From Bryobacterales bacterium (GTDB lineage: Bacteria > Acidobacteriota > Terriglobia > Bryobacterales > Bryobacteraceae), in NCBI GenBank assembly GCA_947467185.1, contig CANIHR010000009.1, forward strand, positions 1 through 42,950: a DNA stretch of 42,950 nt, given 5' to 3'. Each line of letters starts with the position of its first letter. Position 1 is the stretch's first letter. The notes below the pieces were generated by a model. It saw nothing but the letters and a program-made list of their open reading frames with translations, was not told the origin of the DNA and did not search any database. This document shows positions 8,133 to 15,982 of this stretch, in pieces. The position numbers and the translations under genes were made by a program.

Positions 8133-10963
8133 TGTCCCTCGAACAGGACCTGCGAGCCGTCGTCCAGGGAGAAGTTCGTTTCGACAAAGTCTCCCGCGTC
8201 CTGTATTCCACCGACGCCAGCGTTTATCAGATTGAACCCGTCGGTGTCCTCATCCCGACCTGCCGCGAAGACATCATCCGGGCACTCGAAATCTGTCGGC
8301 AGCACAAGACCTCCATCACGATGCGCGGAGGCGGCACCGCGCAGGCGGGCCAGTCGATTGGCGAAGGCCTCCAGATCGACACCTCGAAGTATTACAACCG
8401 CCTGCTCGAAGTGAACGTGGAAGAGGGCTGGGCGCGCGTCGAACCGGGCATCGTCCTCGACGAATTGAACGCGCAACTCGCCCCAACCGGGATGCGGTTT
8501 GCACCCGACATCTCAACCGCCAGCCGCGCCACCGTGGGTGGCATGATGGCCAACAATTCCAGTGGCGCCCGCAGCGTTCTCTACGGCATCACCATCGACC
8601 ATGTTCTGGAGCAAACCGTCCTGCTCTCCGATGGCAGCATCGTCGAATTCCGCGAGACACCGCGTGAGGCCATCCCCACCGGCGATTCACTCGAAGCCCG
8701 CTGTTACCGCAAGGTGCTCGACCTCTCGGCGCAACACGCCGCAGAGATCGACCGGCGCTACCCGAAGATCCTGCGGCGCGTCGGCGGCTACAACCTCGAC
8801 CGCTTTGTGGATACCACCGCCCCCGTCAATCTGGTGCAGATGATGGTCGGCTCCGAAGGCACGCTCGGGATCGTGCTGGAAGCCAAAGTCAAGCTGGTGC
8901 CTCTGCCAAAAGCGAAGGCGCTGATGGCGATCCTCTTCGACGACCTGCTGAAGTCTCTCGCCGCAACGCCGGAAATCCTGAAGCACAAGCCTTCCGCCAT
9001 CGAAGTAATGGACAAGGCCATCCTCGACAACACCCGGCAGAACGCGGGGCTGGAGAAGATTCGCAGCAGCTTCGTCGTAGGCGATCCCGCCGCAATGTTG
9101 TGTGTCGAGTTCTACGCGGACCGCAAGGAAGACCTGCCGCCGCGCCTCGCCGCCCTGGAAGCCGACCTGCGCGCGAAGGGACTCGGATATCACTACCACT
9201 CCGAAACCGAATTACCGGCCCAGGCACGCATCTGGAGCCTTCGCGAAGCCGCATTAGGCCTCTCCATGGCCACTCGTGGCGATGCCAAATCTATCTCCTT
9301 CGTGGAAGACACCGCCGTCGCTCCGGAGAAGCTGAGCGAATTCATCGGGCGCTTCCTGAAAATCATCGAAGCCCACGAAACCACAGCAGGCATTTACGCC
9401 CACGCTTCGGTGGGGTGCCTGCACGTCCGTCCAGTCATCAACATGAAGACCGCCGATGGTGTGGCAAAGTTCCAGTCCGTCGCGCAAGCGGTCGCCGATC
9501 TGGTGCTCGAATTTGGCGGCGCTCTTTCCGGCGAACATGGCGACGGCCTGGTCCGCAGTCCCTTCATGAAGCAGATGTTCGGCGCGACTCTCTACGAAGC
9601 CTTCCGTGAAGTGAAGCGCAGATTCGATCCCGACGGCATCTTCAACCCCGGCAAGATTGTGGACGCCCCGCCAATGACCGCGAATCTACGCTACGGCGCG
9701 GCCTACAAAACTTCAAACCCGTTCACGTTCTTCGACTACTCGGAGTTCGGCGGCATGGCCGGAGCAGTCGAAATGTGCAGCGGCGTCGGAGCCTGCCGCA
9801 AGAAGCTTTCCGGGAACATGTGCCCCTCGTACATGGCGACGAAGGACGAGCGCGATTCCACGCGTGGCCGCGCCAACGTCCTGCGCCTCGCCATGACCGG
9901 CAAAATGGGCGAATCCGGCCTCGGCGACGAGGGCGTTCACGATGCCCTGAGCCTGTGTCTAGAATGCCGCGCGTGCAAAGCGGAGTGTCCGGTTGGAGTG
10001 GACGTGGGGCGCTTCAAGAGCGAATTCCTGGCCGACTACTACACGCGCCACGGCGTACCGCTGAAAGCGACCGCGCTCGGCAATATCCATAAGACCTCGG
10101 AACTGGCAAGCCGCTTCCCTGCCCTCGCGAACGCGGTCGCGAACAACCCCGCCGTGAGGTGGGTGAACGAACTGCTGCTCGGCGTGGATTCCCGCCGTCA
10201 CGTCCCCACCTGGCGGGGCGACACCTTTGAAAAACAGGCCGGTGAGAAACGCGGCGGAAGCGTCACGATTTTTAACGACACCTTCACCAACCACTACGAT
10301 CCCGAGATCGGAATGGCGGCTGTCGAGATTCTGGAACGCAGCGGAATATCCGTGAACGTAGTGCGCCCAGGCTGCTGCGGACGCCCCCTCATCTCGCAGG
10401 GCCTGCTGGAACAGGCAAGAGCACAAGCCGAGCAGATTGTGGAAGCTCTGGCCCCCATTGCAGCACGCGGCGAGAAGATCCTGTTCTGCGAACCAAGTTG
10501 CCTGTCCTCCGTGAAGGAAGACGCCATTGGCCTGCTGCGAGGCGAACTCCAAACCAAAGCCCGTGAAGTCGCGAAAGCCTGCATGATGTTCGACGAGTAC
10601 GCCGCAACCCTCGACCTGAAACTCAAAGAAGTACCGGGCAAGATCCTCCTCCACGGGCACTGCCACCAGAAGTCGATGAACATGCTGTCGGCCAGCGTCG
10701 CGCTGCTGCAAAAGATCCCGAACGCAAAGATCCACGATCTGGACGCAGGCTGCTGCGGCATGGCTGGCTCGTTCGGTTACATGAAAGACAACTACGATGT
10801 CTCGAAAGCCATCGCCGAACGCAAACTGCTCCCTGCCGTCCGCAACATGGGCCCGGACGACATCCTGGTCGCCACCGGAACGTCCTGCCGCCACCAGGTT
10901 CTGGAGCTCGGCAACCGCAAAGCCATCCATCCGGCCGTCCTGATAAGAGACCTTCTATCCTGA
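8132..10963 (+). CDS. FAD-linked 2-hydroxyacid dehydrogenase with Fe-S domain (YdiJ/GlcD-GlcF type)
   Basis: A 943-residue fused flavoprotein. Residues about 20-260 are the PCMH-type FAD domain (RGGGTAQAGQS, GGMMANNSSGARS), followed by the FAD-oxidase C-terminal domain with GEHGDG near 469-474. From C549 (CSGVGACRKK...MCPSYMAT) and from C609 (CLECRACKAECP) come two iron-sulfur binding segments, and the C-terminal part carries two CCG-type motifs (CCGRPL, CCGMAGSFGY). The architecture matches D-lactate, glycolate and D-2-hydroxyglutarate dehydrogenases; the first cysteine block and STRGRAN resemble E. coli YdiJ, a D-2-hydroxyglutarate dehydrogenase. It would pass electrons to quinone at the inner face of the membrane. 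Co-transcription with the aminotransferase suggests sequential amino acid to 2-oxo acid to 2-hydroxy acid chemistry (inference). Confidence 0.92.
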   Translation: MSLEQDLRAVVQGEVRFDKVSRVLYSTDASVYQIEPVGVLIPTCREDIIRALEICRQHKTSITMRGGGTAQAGQSIGEGLQIDTSKYYNRLLEVNVEEGWARVEPGIVLDELNAQLAPTGMRFAPDISTASRATVGGMMANNSSGARSVLYGITIDHVLEQTVLLSDGSIVEFRETPREAIPTGDSLEARCYRKVLDLSAQHAAEIDRRYPKILRRVGGYNLDRFVDTTAPVNLVQMMVGSEGTLGIVLEAKVKLVPLPKAKALMAILFDDLLKSLAATPEILKHKPSAIEVMDKAILDNTRQNAGLEKIRSSFVVGDPAAMLCVEFYADRKEDLPPRLAALEADLRAKGLGYHYHSETELPAQARIWSLREAALGLSMATRGDAKSISFVEDTAVAPEKLSEFIGRFLKIIEAHETTAGIYAHASVGCLHVRPVINMKTADGVAKFQSVAQAVADLVLEFGGALSGEHGDGLVRSPFMKQMFGATLYEAFREVKRRFDPDGIFNPGKIVDAPPMTANLRYGAAYKTSNPFTFFDYSEFGGMAGAVEMCSGVGACRKKLSGNMCPSYMATKDERDSTRGRANVLRLAMTGKMGESGLGDEGVHDALSLCLECRACKAECPVGVDVGRFKSEFLADYYTRHGVPLKATALGNIHKTSELASRFPALANAVANNPAVRWVNELLLGVDSRRHVPTWRGDTFEKQAGEKRGGSVTIFNDTFTNHYDPEIGMAAVEILERSGISVNVVRPGCCGRPLISQGLLEQARAQAEQIVEALAPIAARGEKILFCEPSCLSSVKEDAIGLLRGELQTKAREVAKACMMFDEYAATLDLKLKEVPGKILLHGHCHQKSMNMLSASVALLQKIPNAKIHDLDAGCCGMAGSFGYMKDNYDVSKAIAERKLLPAVRNMGPDDILVATGTSCRHQVLELGNRKAIHPAVLIRDLLS

Positions 10964-10968
10964 AGATT

Positions 10969-11739
10969 GTGACGATTGCTGAACAGGACCGCATCCGCCG
11001 CGGGATAGAAGAGCTGAAGCCGTGGTTTTATGTCCACGATTTTGGTGGTGGCCTGAAGACGACGACGCTGATTCCGGAGCATGTGACCGCGATTCACGAC
11101 ACCCGCCTCGAAATGGTCGAGCGTGCCGTGAAGGACCATTTCGGCACCCGCGCCCAGGGTCTGGAATGCCTCGATATCGGTTGCCATGAAGGCTACTACT
11201 CGCTCGCCATGGAACGCCTCGGCTTCCGGGCGAAAGGCATGGACGCGCGGGACGAAAATCTCCGGCGCGCACGGTTCGTGGCCGAAGCCAGCGAATCGGC
11301 CGTGACCTACCGGACGGGCCGGGTCGAGACACTCGCCGCCGATGAGGGCCGCGATTACGACCTCACACTCTTCCTGGGCCTGCTCTACCACGTGGAAGAC
11401 CCCATGCTGTGTCTGCGGCAGGTCTCTGCGGTGACGCGCGAACTGTGCGTGATCGAAACCCAGGTTGTGGACGAAGTGGAAGGGTACACGGAGTGGGGTT
11501 CGCAGGAATGGACCCGGCCGTACCAGGGCATCATCGCGCTCATCGACGAAGGCGGGGAGTTTGACGCCGGAATTCGCGAGACGGGTGTGACCCCAATGGC
11601 GACCTGCCCCTCGCCCAAAGCGCTGCTGTTCATGCTGCGCCAGGCTGGCTTCAAGCGAGCAGAAATCCTGACGCCGCCGCCGGGCGCTTACGAGCAACAT
11701 GCGAGAGGAAAGCGCGTGGTTTGCGCGGCCTGGAAATGA
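10969..11739 (+). CDS. Class I SAM-dependent methyltransferase
   Basis: A 256-residue methyltransferase. Motif I is LDIGCHEGYYSLAMERLG near residues 65-82, with the acidic residue after strand 2 in GMDARDENL; GLLYHVEDP near 145 matches the post-II region common in CmoB-like and DUF1698-like enzymes. N-terminal PWFYVHDFGGG resembles the aromatic lead-in of that group. The start is GTG at 10969, five bases after the dehydrogenase stop. Its own stop overlaps the next start (ATGA at 11736-11739), pairing it with a second methyltransferase and then an ABC ATPase. The substrate is unknown; a glycan or small molecule is more likely than tRNA given the neighbours (inference). Confidence 0.82.
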   Translation: MTIAEQDRIRRGIEELKPWFYVHDFGGGLKTTTLIPEHVTAIHDTRLEMVERAVKDHFGTRAQGLECLDIGCHEGYYSLAMERLGFRAKGMDARDENLRRARFVAEASESAVTYRTGRVETLAADEGRDYDLTLFLGLLYHVEDPMLCLRQVSAVTRELCVIETQVVDEVEGYTEWGSQEWTRPYQGIIALIDEGGEFDAGIRETGVTPMATCPSPKALLFMLRQAGFKRAEILTPPPGAYEQHARGKRVVCAAWK

Positions 11740-12566
11740 GTTTTCTCGAAGAGCAGGAGCAGTTCAACGCCGCGGCGAAAGCCGAGGGCCTGACCGACAT
11801 CGAACGGTACCAGTGGTATCACACGGTCGATCTGGGCAACGGCCTGGCTACACCGGGAATCTACGATTACCGGGAGACGATTTCGGCCTTCGGTTTCCCG
11901 GACGACATGTCGGGGATGACCGTCCTCGATGTGGGTACGGCGACCGGATTCTTCGCCTTTGAGTTTGAACGACGCGGGGCCAGAGTGGTATCGATGGAAC
12001 TCCCGTCCCTCCGCGATCTCGACCGGTTTCCGGGGCAGGACGTGGAAAGTTCGCTGCGCAAGATCGAGCACATGATGCAGAAGGGCGAGGCCTACACCGA
12101 GCGCGACCTCTACTGGTATCTGCTGGAAGGTCCGTTCCGCTACTGCCGCGAGAAGCTGGGCTCGAAGGTGGAACGCTGCTACTCCACGATCTACGACATC
12201 ACCCTGGAGCGCACGGGCGTTCGCGAGGGTTTCGACTTGGTGTTCATCGGCGACGTTCTGATCCACACGCTGTATCCCCTGAAGGCGCTGGCCGCGCTGG
12301 CACCCCTTTGCCGGGGACAACTGGTGTTAGCGGGCGTGCTGCCGGAAGGTCCGCAGGAACCACCCGCTATGGTCTACATCGGCGGGTCCGACCCGGCGAA
12401 TGACGAGGTTGCCTGGTGGCATCCGAATCTCTCCTGCCTGATGCAGATGCTGCAGAAGCTGGGCTTCGCGACGGTAGACCAGGTGGGCTTCCACAAAGGC
12501 GCGCTCCGGCCCTCGGGCTGGGAGTTTGAGCGCGTCATCCTCAAAGCTACGAAAACACGGCCGTGA
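11736..12566 (+). CDS. Class I SAM-dependent methyltransferase, CmoB-like
   Basis: A 276-residue methyltransferase of the same broad group as its upstream neighbour. YQWYHTVDLGNGLATPGIYDYRE near residues 25-48 is the lead-in seen in CmoB-like enzymes, motif I is VLDVGTATGFFAFEFERRG near 64-82, and VFIGDVLIHTLYPLKAL near 172-188 is motif IV with following helix. The ATG at 11736 is preferred because it overlaps the previous stop, although the frame is open slightly further 5'. Its stop overlaps the GTG start of the ABC ATPase by four bases, so the three genes are coupled. Substrate unknown; with the Wzt-like ATPase next door, methylation of a surface polysaccharide or lipid-linked sugar is a reasonable guess. 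Confidence 0.83.
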   Translation: MSFLEEQEQFNAAAKAEGLTDIERYQWYHTVDLGNGLATPGIYDYRETISAFGFPDDMSGMTVLDVGTATGFFAFEFERRGARVVSMELPSLRDLDRFPGQDVESSLRKIEHMMQKGEAYTERDLYWYLLEGPFRYCREKLGSKVERCYSTIYDITLERTGVREGFDLVFIGDVLIHTLYPLKALAALAPLCRGQLVLAGVLPEGPQEPPAMVYIGGSDPANDEVAWWHPNLSCLMQMLQKLGFATVDQVGFHKGALRPSGWEFERVILKATKTRP

Positions 12567-13825
12567 TTGCCCTTCGCGCGACGAAGCTCTCGAAGACGTA
12601 TCCGGTGGATGGCTCGCCGTGGTCGCGCTTTCGTCATGCGCTGAACCCCGGCTCGAAAGCCCTGCAGGCCGACGGAATCCGTGCGCTGGCCGATGTCAGC
12701 TTCACCGTCAACAGGGGCGAAGCATTCGGGATCGTCGGCACGAACGGGTCGGGCAAAAGCACGCTGCTGCAGATTGTCGCGGGGATCTTGCGGCCTTCAT
12801 CAGGCGAGGTGGAAGTCAACGGGCGCTTGTCGGCTCTGCTGGAACTCGGCTCAGGCTTTTCGCCCGAATTCACCGGGCGGCAGAACGTCTATCTGAACGC
12901 CTCCATCCTCGGCCTGACGCAGGAAGAGACCGAAGCCAAGTTCGAAACGATTGAGCGCTTCGCGGAGATTGGTTCGTTTATCGACCAGCCGATCCGGACG
13001 TATTCGAGCGGCATGGTGCTGCGCCTCGCCTTCGCCGTTGTCGCACACGTGGACCCCGAAGTTCTGATTGTGGACGAGGCGCTGGCGGTGGGCGATATCG
13101 CGTTCCGGCAGCGGTGTATGCGGCGAATTCACGACCTCCGCGCGCGTGGGGTGACGATCCTGTTCGTCTCGCATGACACGGGCGATGTGAAGGCCCTGTG
13201 TGAGCGCTGTCTGTGGCTCGACAAAGGCCGTGTCCAGATGCTGGGGCCAACCGACGACGTGGTGGGTCAGTATCTGCGGTCGGCCATGGAGCAGGAGTCG
13301 GGGACGCGCGAGCACGACCGCGGCAGCCGCGTACATACGCCGGCAAAGGAACTCCACGATGCCTTCGCCGGGAAGCACCGCTTCGGCAACGGGCGCGCGG
13401 CTGTGACTTCCGTTGAAATGGTCTCGGGGGACGGCGCATCCCTGACCGAGTGGCACGGAAAGTATCTGGCTGTAGTGCGGATTCGATTCCGGGCGCTGGC
13501 CTCGCTGGAAACCCCGATCGTCGGCTATTTGGTCCGCAACGAAAAGGGCGAAACGATTTTCGGCACTAATACGGCGCGGGAGGACTGCCCCCTGGCGCCG
13601 CTGGAAGCCGGCGACGATGAGGCAGTGGAGTTCCATCTGACGCTGCCGGAACTGGCGCCGGGACGGTACTTTGTGTCGGCTGCGGTGAGTGAAGGGTCAC
13701 GGGACGAGTTCGAGGTATGCGATTACATCGAAGACGCGCTGGCGCTGGAGACCGCCGCTGACGCACGCGCGATGGACGGGTATGTCCGGCTGCGCTGCCA
13801 GGGTATCACGATCCACCGGCATTAA
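12563..13825 (+). CDS. Wzt-like ABC transporter ATPase with C-terminal glycan-binding-type domain
   Basis: A 420-residue ATPase of the polysaccharide exporter (Wzt/TagH) class. The N-terminal 240 residues hold Walker A GTNGSGKST at 59-67, the Q-loop region SALLELGSGFSPEFTGRQN at 90-108 typical of this class, signature YSSGM at 147-151, Walker B VLIVDEAL at 167-174 and the switch histidine H204. Residues about 275-420 form a beta-rich extension like the Wzt C-terminal domain, which in O-antigen systems recognises the chain terminus. The start is GTG at 12563, overlapping the upstream stop by four bases. No Wzm/TagG permease is present in the window, which is unusual because the two are normally adjacent. 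The pairing with methyltransferases recalls systems where a methylated terminus is the export signal. Confidence 0.88.
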   Translation: MIALRATKLSKTYPVDGSPWSRFRHALNPGSKALQADGIRALADVSFTVNRGEAFGIVGTNGSGKSTLLQIVAGILRPSSGEVEVNGRLSALLELGSGFSPEFTGRQNVYLNASILGLTQEETEAKFETIERFAEIGSFIDQPIRTYSSGMVLRLAFAVVAHVDPEVLIVDEALAVGDIAFRQRCMRRIHDLRARGVTILFVSHDTGDVKALCERCLWLDKGRVQMLGPTDDVVGQYLRSAMEQESGTREHDRGSRVHTPAKELHDAFAGKHRFGNGRAAVTSVEMVSGDGASLTEWHGKYLAVVRIRFRALASLETPIVGYLVRNEKGETIFGTNTAREDCPLAPLEAGDDEAVEFHLTLPELAPGRYFVSAAVSEGSRDEFEVCDYIEDALALETAADARAMDGYVRLRCQGITIHRH

Positions 13826-13840
13826 AGCAAAAACGAGATA

Positions 13841-14365
13841 ATGGCTGCAGCCATGGATCGCAAATCCGGTATTCCCGCAACCCCGAGTTTTGAAGCCACT
13901 CCAATGGTGTTGGGCTTTTTGGCAGCACTGGCGCTACTGGCTTACGCGGTGTTCGATACCACGACCTACCCGCGGCCAAAGAAGCCAAAGGCGCCGCAGG
14001 TGAGCGCGACCTGGTATCAGGACACGGTGGCCCAGTTGATTACGACCAATCAGGAGGCCGAGAAGCAGTTCAAGGCCGGGAATGGCAAAGAGGCCGGGGA
14101 ACTGGTGGAGAAAGGCGAAAAGCTGGCGGCGAAAGTATTGAGTATCCCCCGTCCCACGCTGGAAGCGACGCAGGCCGCATCAGACACCGACGACCTCTAT
14201 GGCCGGATGCTGGCGTCAAACAAGAACTACGGGTGGGCGCGTCTGACCTTCCAAAAAAACGCGGTGCGCTGGAAGTACTGGAAGCCCGCAGATGCGGAAT
14301 CCGAACGGCGCATGAAGCTGGCGCTGGCCGCGATCGCCGAGTGCGACAAGCACATTAACCAGTAG
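13841..14365 (+). CDS. Small membrane-anchored protein of unknown function
   Basis: A 174-residue protein not recognised as a named family. One transmembrane helix is visible at about residues 22-42 (MVLGFLAALALLAYAVF), followed by a Pro/Lys-rich linker and an alpha-helical domain with many Lys, Glu and Ala (EAEKQFKAGNGKEAGELVEKGEKLAAKVL), which resembles tetratricopeptide-like helices but is too short to call. A single N-terminal anchor suggests the rest faces the periplasm or cytoplasm; orientation is not certain. It begins 15 bases after the ABC ATPase stop and may be cotranscribed with it. ATG at 13853 is an alternative start. It converges on the VOC gene with a gap of four bases. Confidence 0.72.
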   Translation: MAAAMDRKSGIPATPSFEATPMVLGFLAALALLAYAVFDTTTYPRPKKPKAPQVSATWYQDTVAQLITTNQEAEKQFKAGNGKEAGELVEKGEKLAAKVLSIPRPTLEATQAASDTDDLYGRMLASNKNYGWARLTFQKNAVRWKYWKPADAESERRMKLALAAIAECDKHINQ

Positions 14366-14369
14366 CCCT

Positions 14370-15299
14370 TTAGTTATGCGGTGGCGGAGCGTCTGACTTC
14401 GGCGCGGGCACGCCATTATCCACCGTCTTCGGCTCCATCAGTTCCGTGCGCGTGCCGTCCGGATCGTACAGATTCATCTGGCGTTTGCGATTGGTGCCGG
14501 TGCGGATTTCGAAAGGTTTTCCGTAGGTCTTTGCAGCCGGGCGGGCTTCGAGTGCAGCTTTCGCTTTATCCATGTCGGCAACTTCGAAGCAGATGTGGTG
14601 CTGGGTGCCTCGCTTGTTCGCTTCGGGGAGCTTGTCGTAGAGCATGAACTCGATGTAGGTGTCGCCATCGGGAACCTTCATGTTGGTCCAGCTGAGAACT
14701 TTTCCGTTGCTGCTACCGCGCCAGATCTCTTCAAAACCAAGAATGTCGCCATAGAATTTACGCGACGCTTCGAGGGAGCCAACAAGAATACCGAGATGCA
14801 TCATGCGGTCTGAGGCGCGGTCCGCGGGCAGAAATTTACCGGTCTCTCGGCGGGTCCAGCCATCAGCGGTGTATTCGACAAATTCGACGGTGTGGCCATC
14901 GGGGTCCTTCACGGTGAAGGCCTTGTTTTTGATGCGGGCGACACCGACTTTATCGGGCACCGGCACACCTTTGGCGGCGAGGTAGACGCGGAGGGCTTCG
15001 ATGTCGTCGGTCTCGAAGGAAATGTGGTTGAGGCGGTCGGTGCCAGGTTCTTTTTCGGGGAAGAGCTCGAGGTACTGATTCTCGTTGACCTTGACGAAGG
15101 TGAGCGAGAGGCTGCCGTCGTTGTTGTTCAGCAGGTACGGTTCCTGATAGCCGAGCAGGCCTGTATAGAACTCGCGGGCCTTCGCCATGTCGTGCACGAA
15201 AAGCGCGATGTGCGCAACTCGGGTGATACGGGGGCGTTTGGGCGCGTCGGCCGCGGGGAGAGCGAGGGCGGCGCAAAGCAGCGCGAGGAGAATTTTCAT
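14370..15299 (-). CDS. Secreted protein with two VOC (glyoxalase-fold) domains
   Basis: A 309-residue protein with a Sec signal (MKILLALLCAALALPAADA) and two vicinal-oxygen-chelate domains: the first begins VAHIALFVHDMAKAREFYTGLLG near residue 28 and ends with TVEFVEYT near 144, and the second begins MHLGILVGSLEASRKFYGDILGF near 166 and ends with TRTELMEP near 290. VOC proteins include glyoxalases, ring-cleavage dioxygenases and fosfomycin-type resistance proteins; which applies is not readable. Periplasmic VOC proteins are less common than cytoplasmic ones. Its start overlaps the stop of the response regulator (minus-strand ATGA at 15299-15296), so it is made as the third product of the two-component operon, which suggests a part in the same stress response. 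Confidence 0.87.
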   Translation of the reverse strand: MKILLALLCAALALPAADAPKRPRITRVAHIALFVHDMAKAREFYTGLLGYQEPYLLNNNDGSLSLTFVKVNENQYLELFPEKEPGTDRLNHISFETDDIEALRVYLAAKGVPVPDKVGVARIKNKAFTVKDPDGHTVEFVEYTADGWTRRETGKFLPADRASDRMMHLGILVGSLEASRKFYGDILGFEEIWRGSSNGKVLSWTNMKVPDGDTYIEFMLYDKLPEANKRGTQHHICFEVADMDKAKAALEARPAAKTYGKPFEIRTGTNRKRQMNLYDPDGTRTELMEPKTVDNGVPAPKSDAPPPHN

Positions 15300-15982
15300 G
15301 CTTCTGCGAATTTATAGCCGACGCCACGGATTGTCAATAAATGCTCCGGAGCTTTGGGATTGAGCTCAAGTTTCTGACGGAGCCAGGCCATGTGGACATC
15401 GACAGTCCGGGTGAAAAGGCTGGCATCGTAGCCCCAAACCTTTTCGAGAAGCTCTTCGCGGGTGAGGGTCTTGCCACGGTTCTCAATCAGGTAGCGCAGC
15501 AACTGGAATTCTCGTGCGGACAGGATGACAGGCTGGCCATCTTTGATGACTTCGGTTTTCGTGAAATCCAGGGTGACGGCACCGAAACGGAAGGTCTCCG
15601 GAGCTGGTTTGGCCCAGGCGATGGCGCGGCGCAGGAGGGCTTCGATACGGGCGAGGAGTTCGGCCATTTCGAAGGGTTTGGCCATGTAGTCGTCGGCCCC
15701 GATTTGCAGGCCTTCGACTTTATCGACGACGCCCCCCCGGGCGGTGAGCATGAGGATCGGCGCAGGAATACCGCCCTGGCGGAGGCGGCGGCAGACATCG
15801 AAACCGCTGCGACCTGGGAGCATAATGTCGAGCAGGATGAGGTCGAAGGCTCCGGTCAGACCACGGGAGAGGCCAATATCGCCATCGGTGGCGGATTCGA
15901 CCTCGTAGCCCTCGCTGGTCAGACGATCCGTGAGGGTGAGGATGAGGCCTTCTTCGTCTTCCACGAGGAGGATCTTTTTCAT
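15296..15982 (-). CDS. OmpR-family response regulator
   Basis: A 228-residue two-domain regulator. The receiver (1-120) has acidic residues in VEDE at 7-10, phosphorylation site D52 in LILLDIMLPG, T80 in MLTA and K102 in AKPFEM. The C-terminal winged helix (about 130-226) includes LSAREFQLLRYLIENRGKTLTREEL, the VWGYD loop and RTVDVHMAWLRQKLE recognition helix, ending TIRGVGYKF. The ATG at 15982 is chosen over the longer open frame because it opens the receiver and overlaps the histidine kinase stop by four bases. It probably binds the 10-base direct repeats at 17575-17605 upstream of its own operon and of the divergent Spy-like gene (inference). Confidence 0.95.
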   Translation of the reverse strand: MKKILLVEDEEGLILTLTDRLTSEGYEVESATDGDIGLSRGLTGAFDLILLDIMLPGRSGFDVCRRLRQGGIPAPILMLTARGGVVDKVEGLQIGADDYMAKPFEMAELLARIEALLRRAIAWAKPAPETFRFGAVTLDFTKTEVIKDGQPVILSAREFQLLRYLIENRGKTLTREELLEKVWGYDASLFTRTVDVHMAWLRQKLELNPKAPEHLLTIRGVGYKFAEA

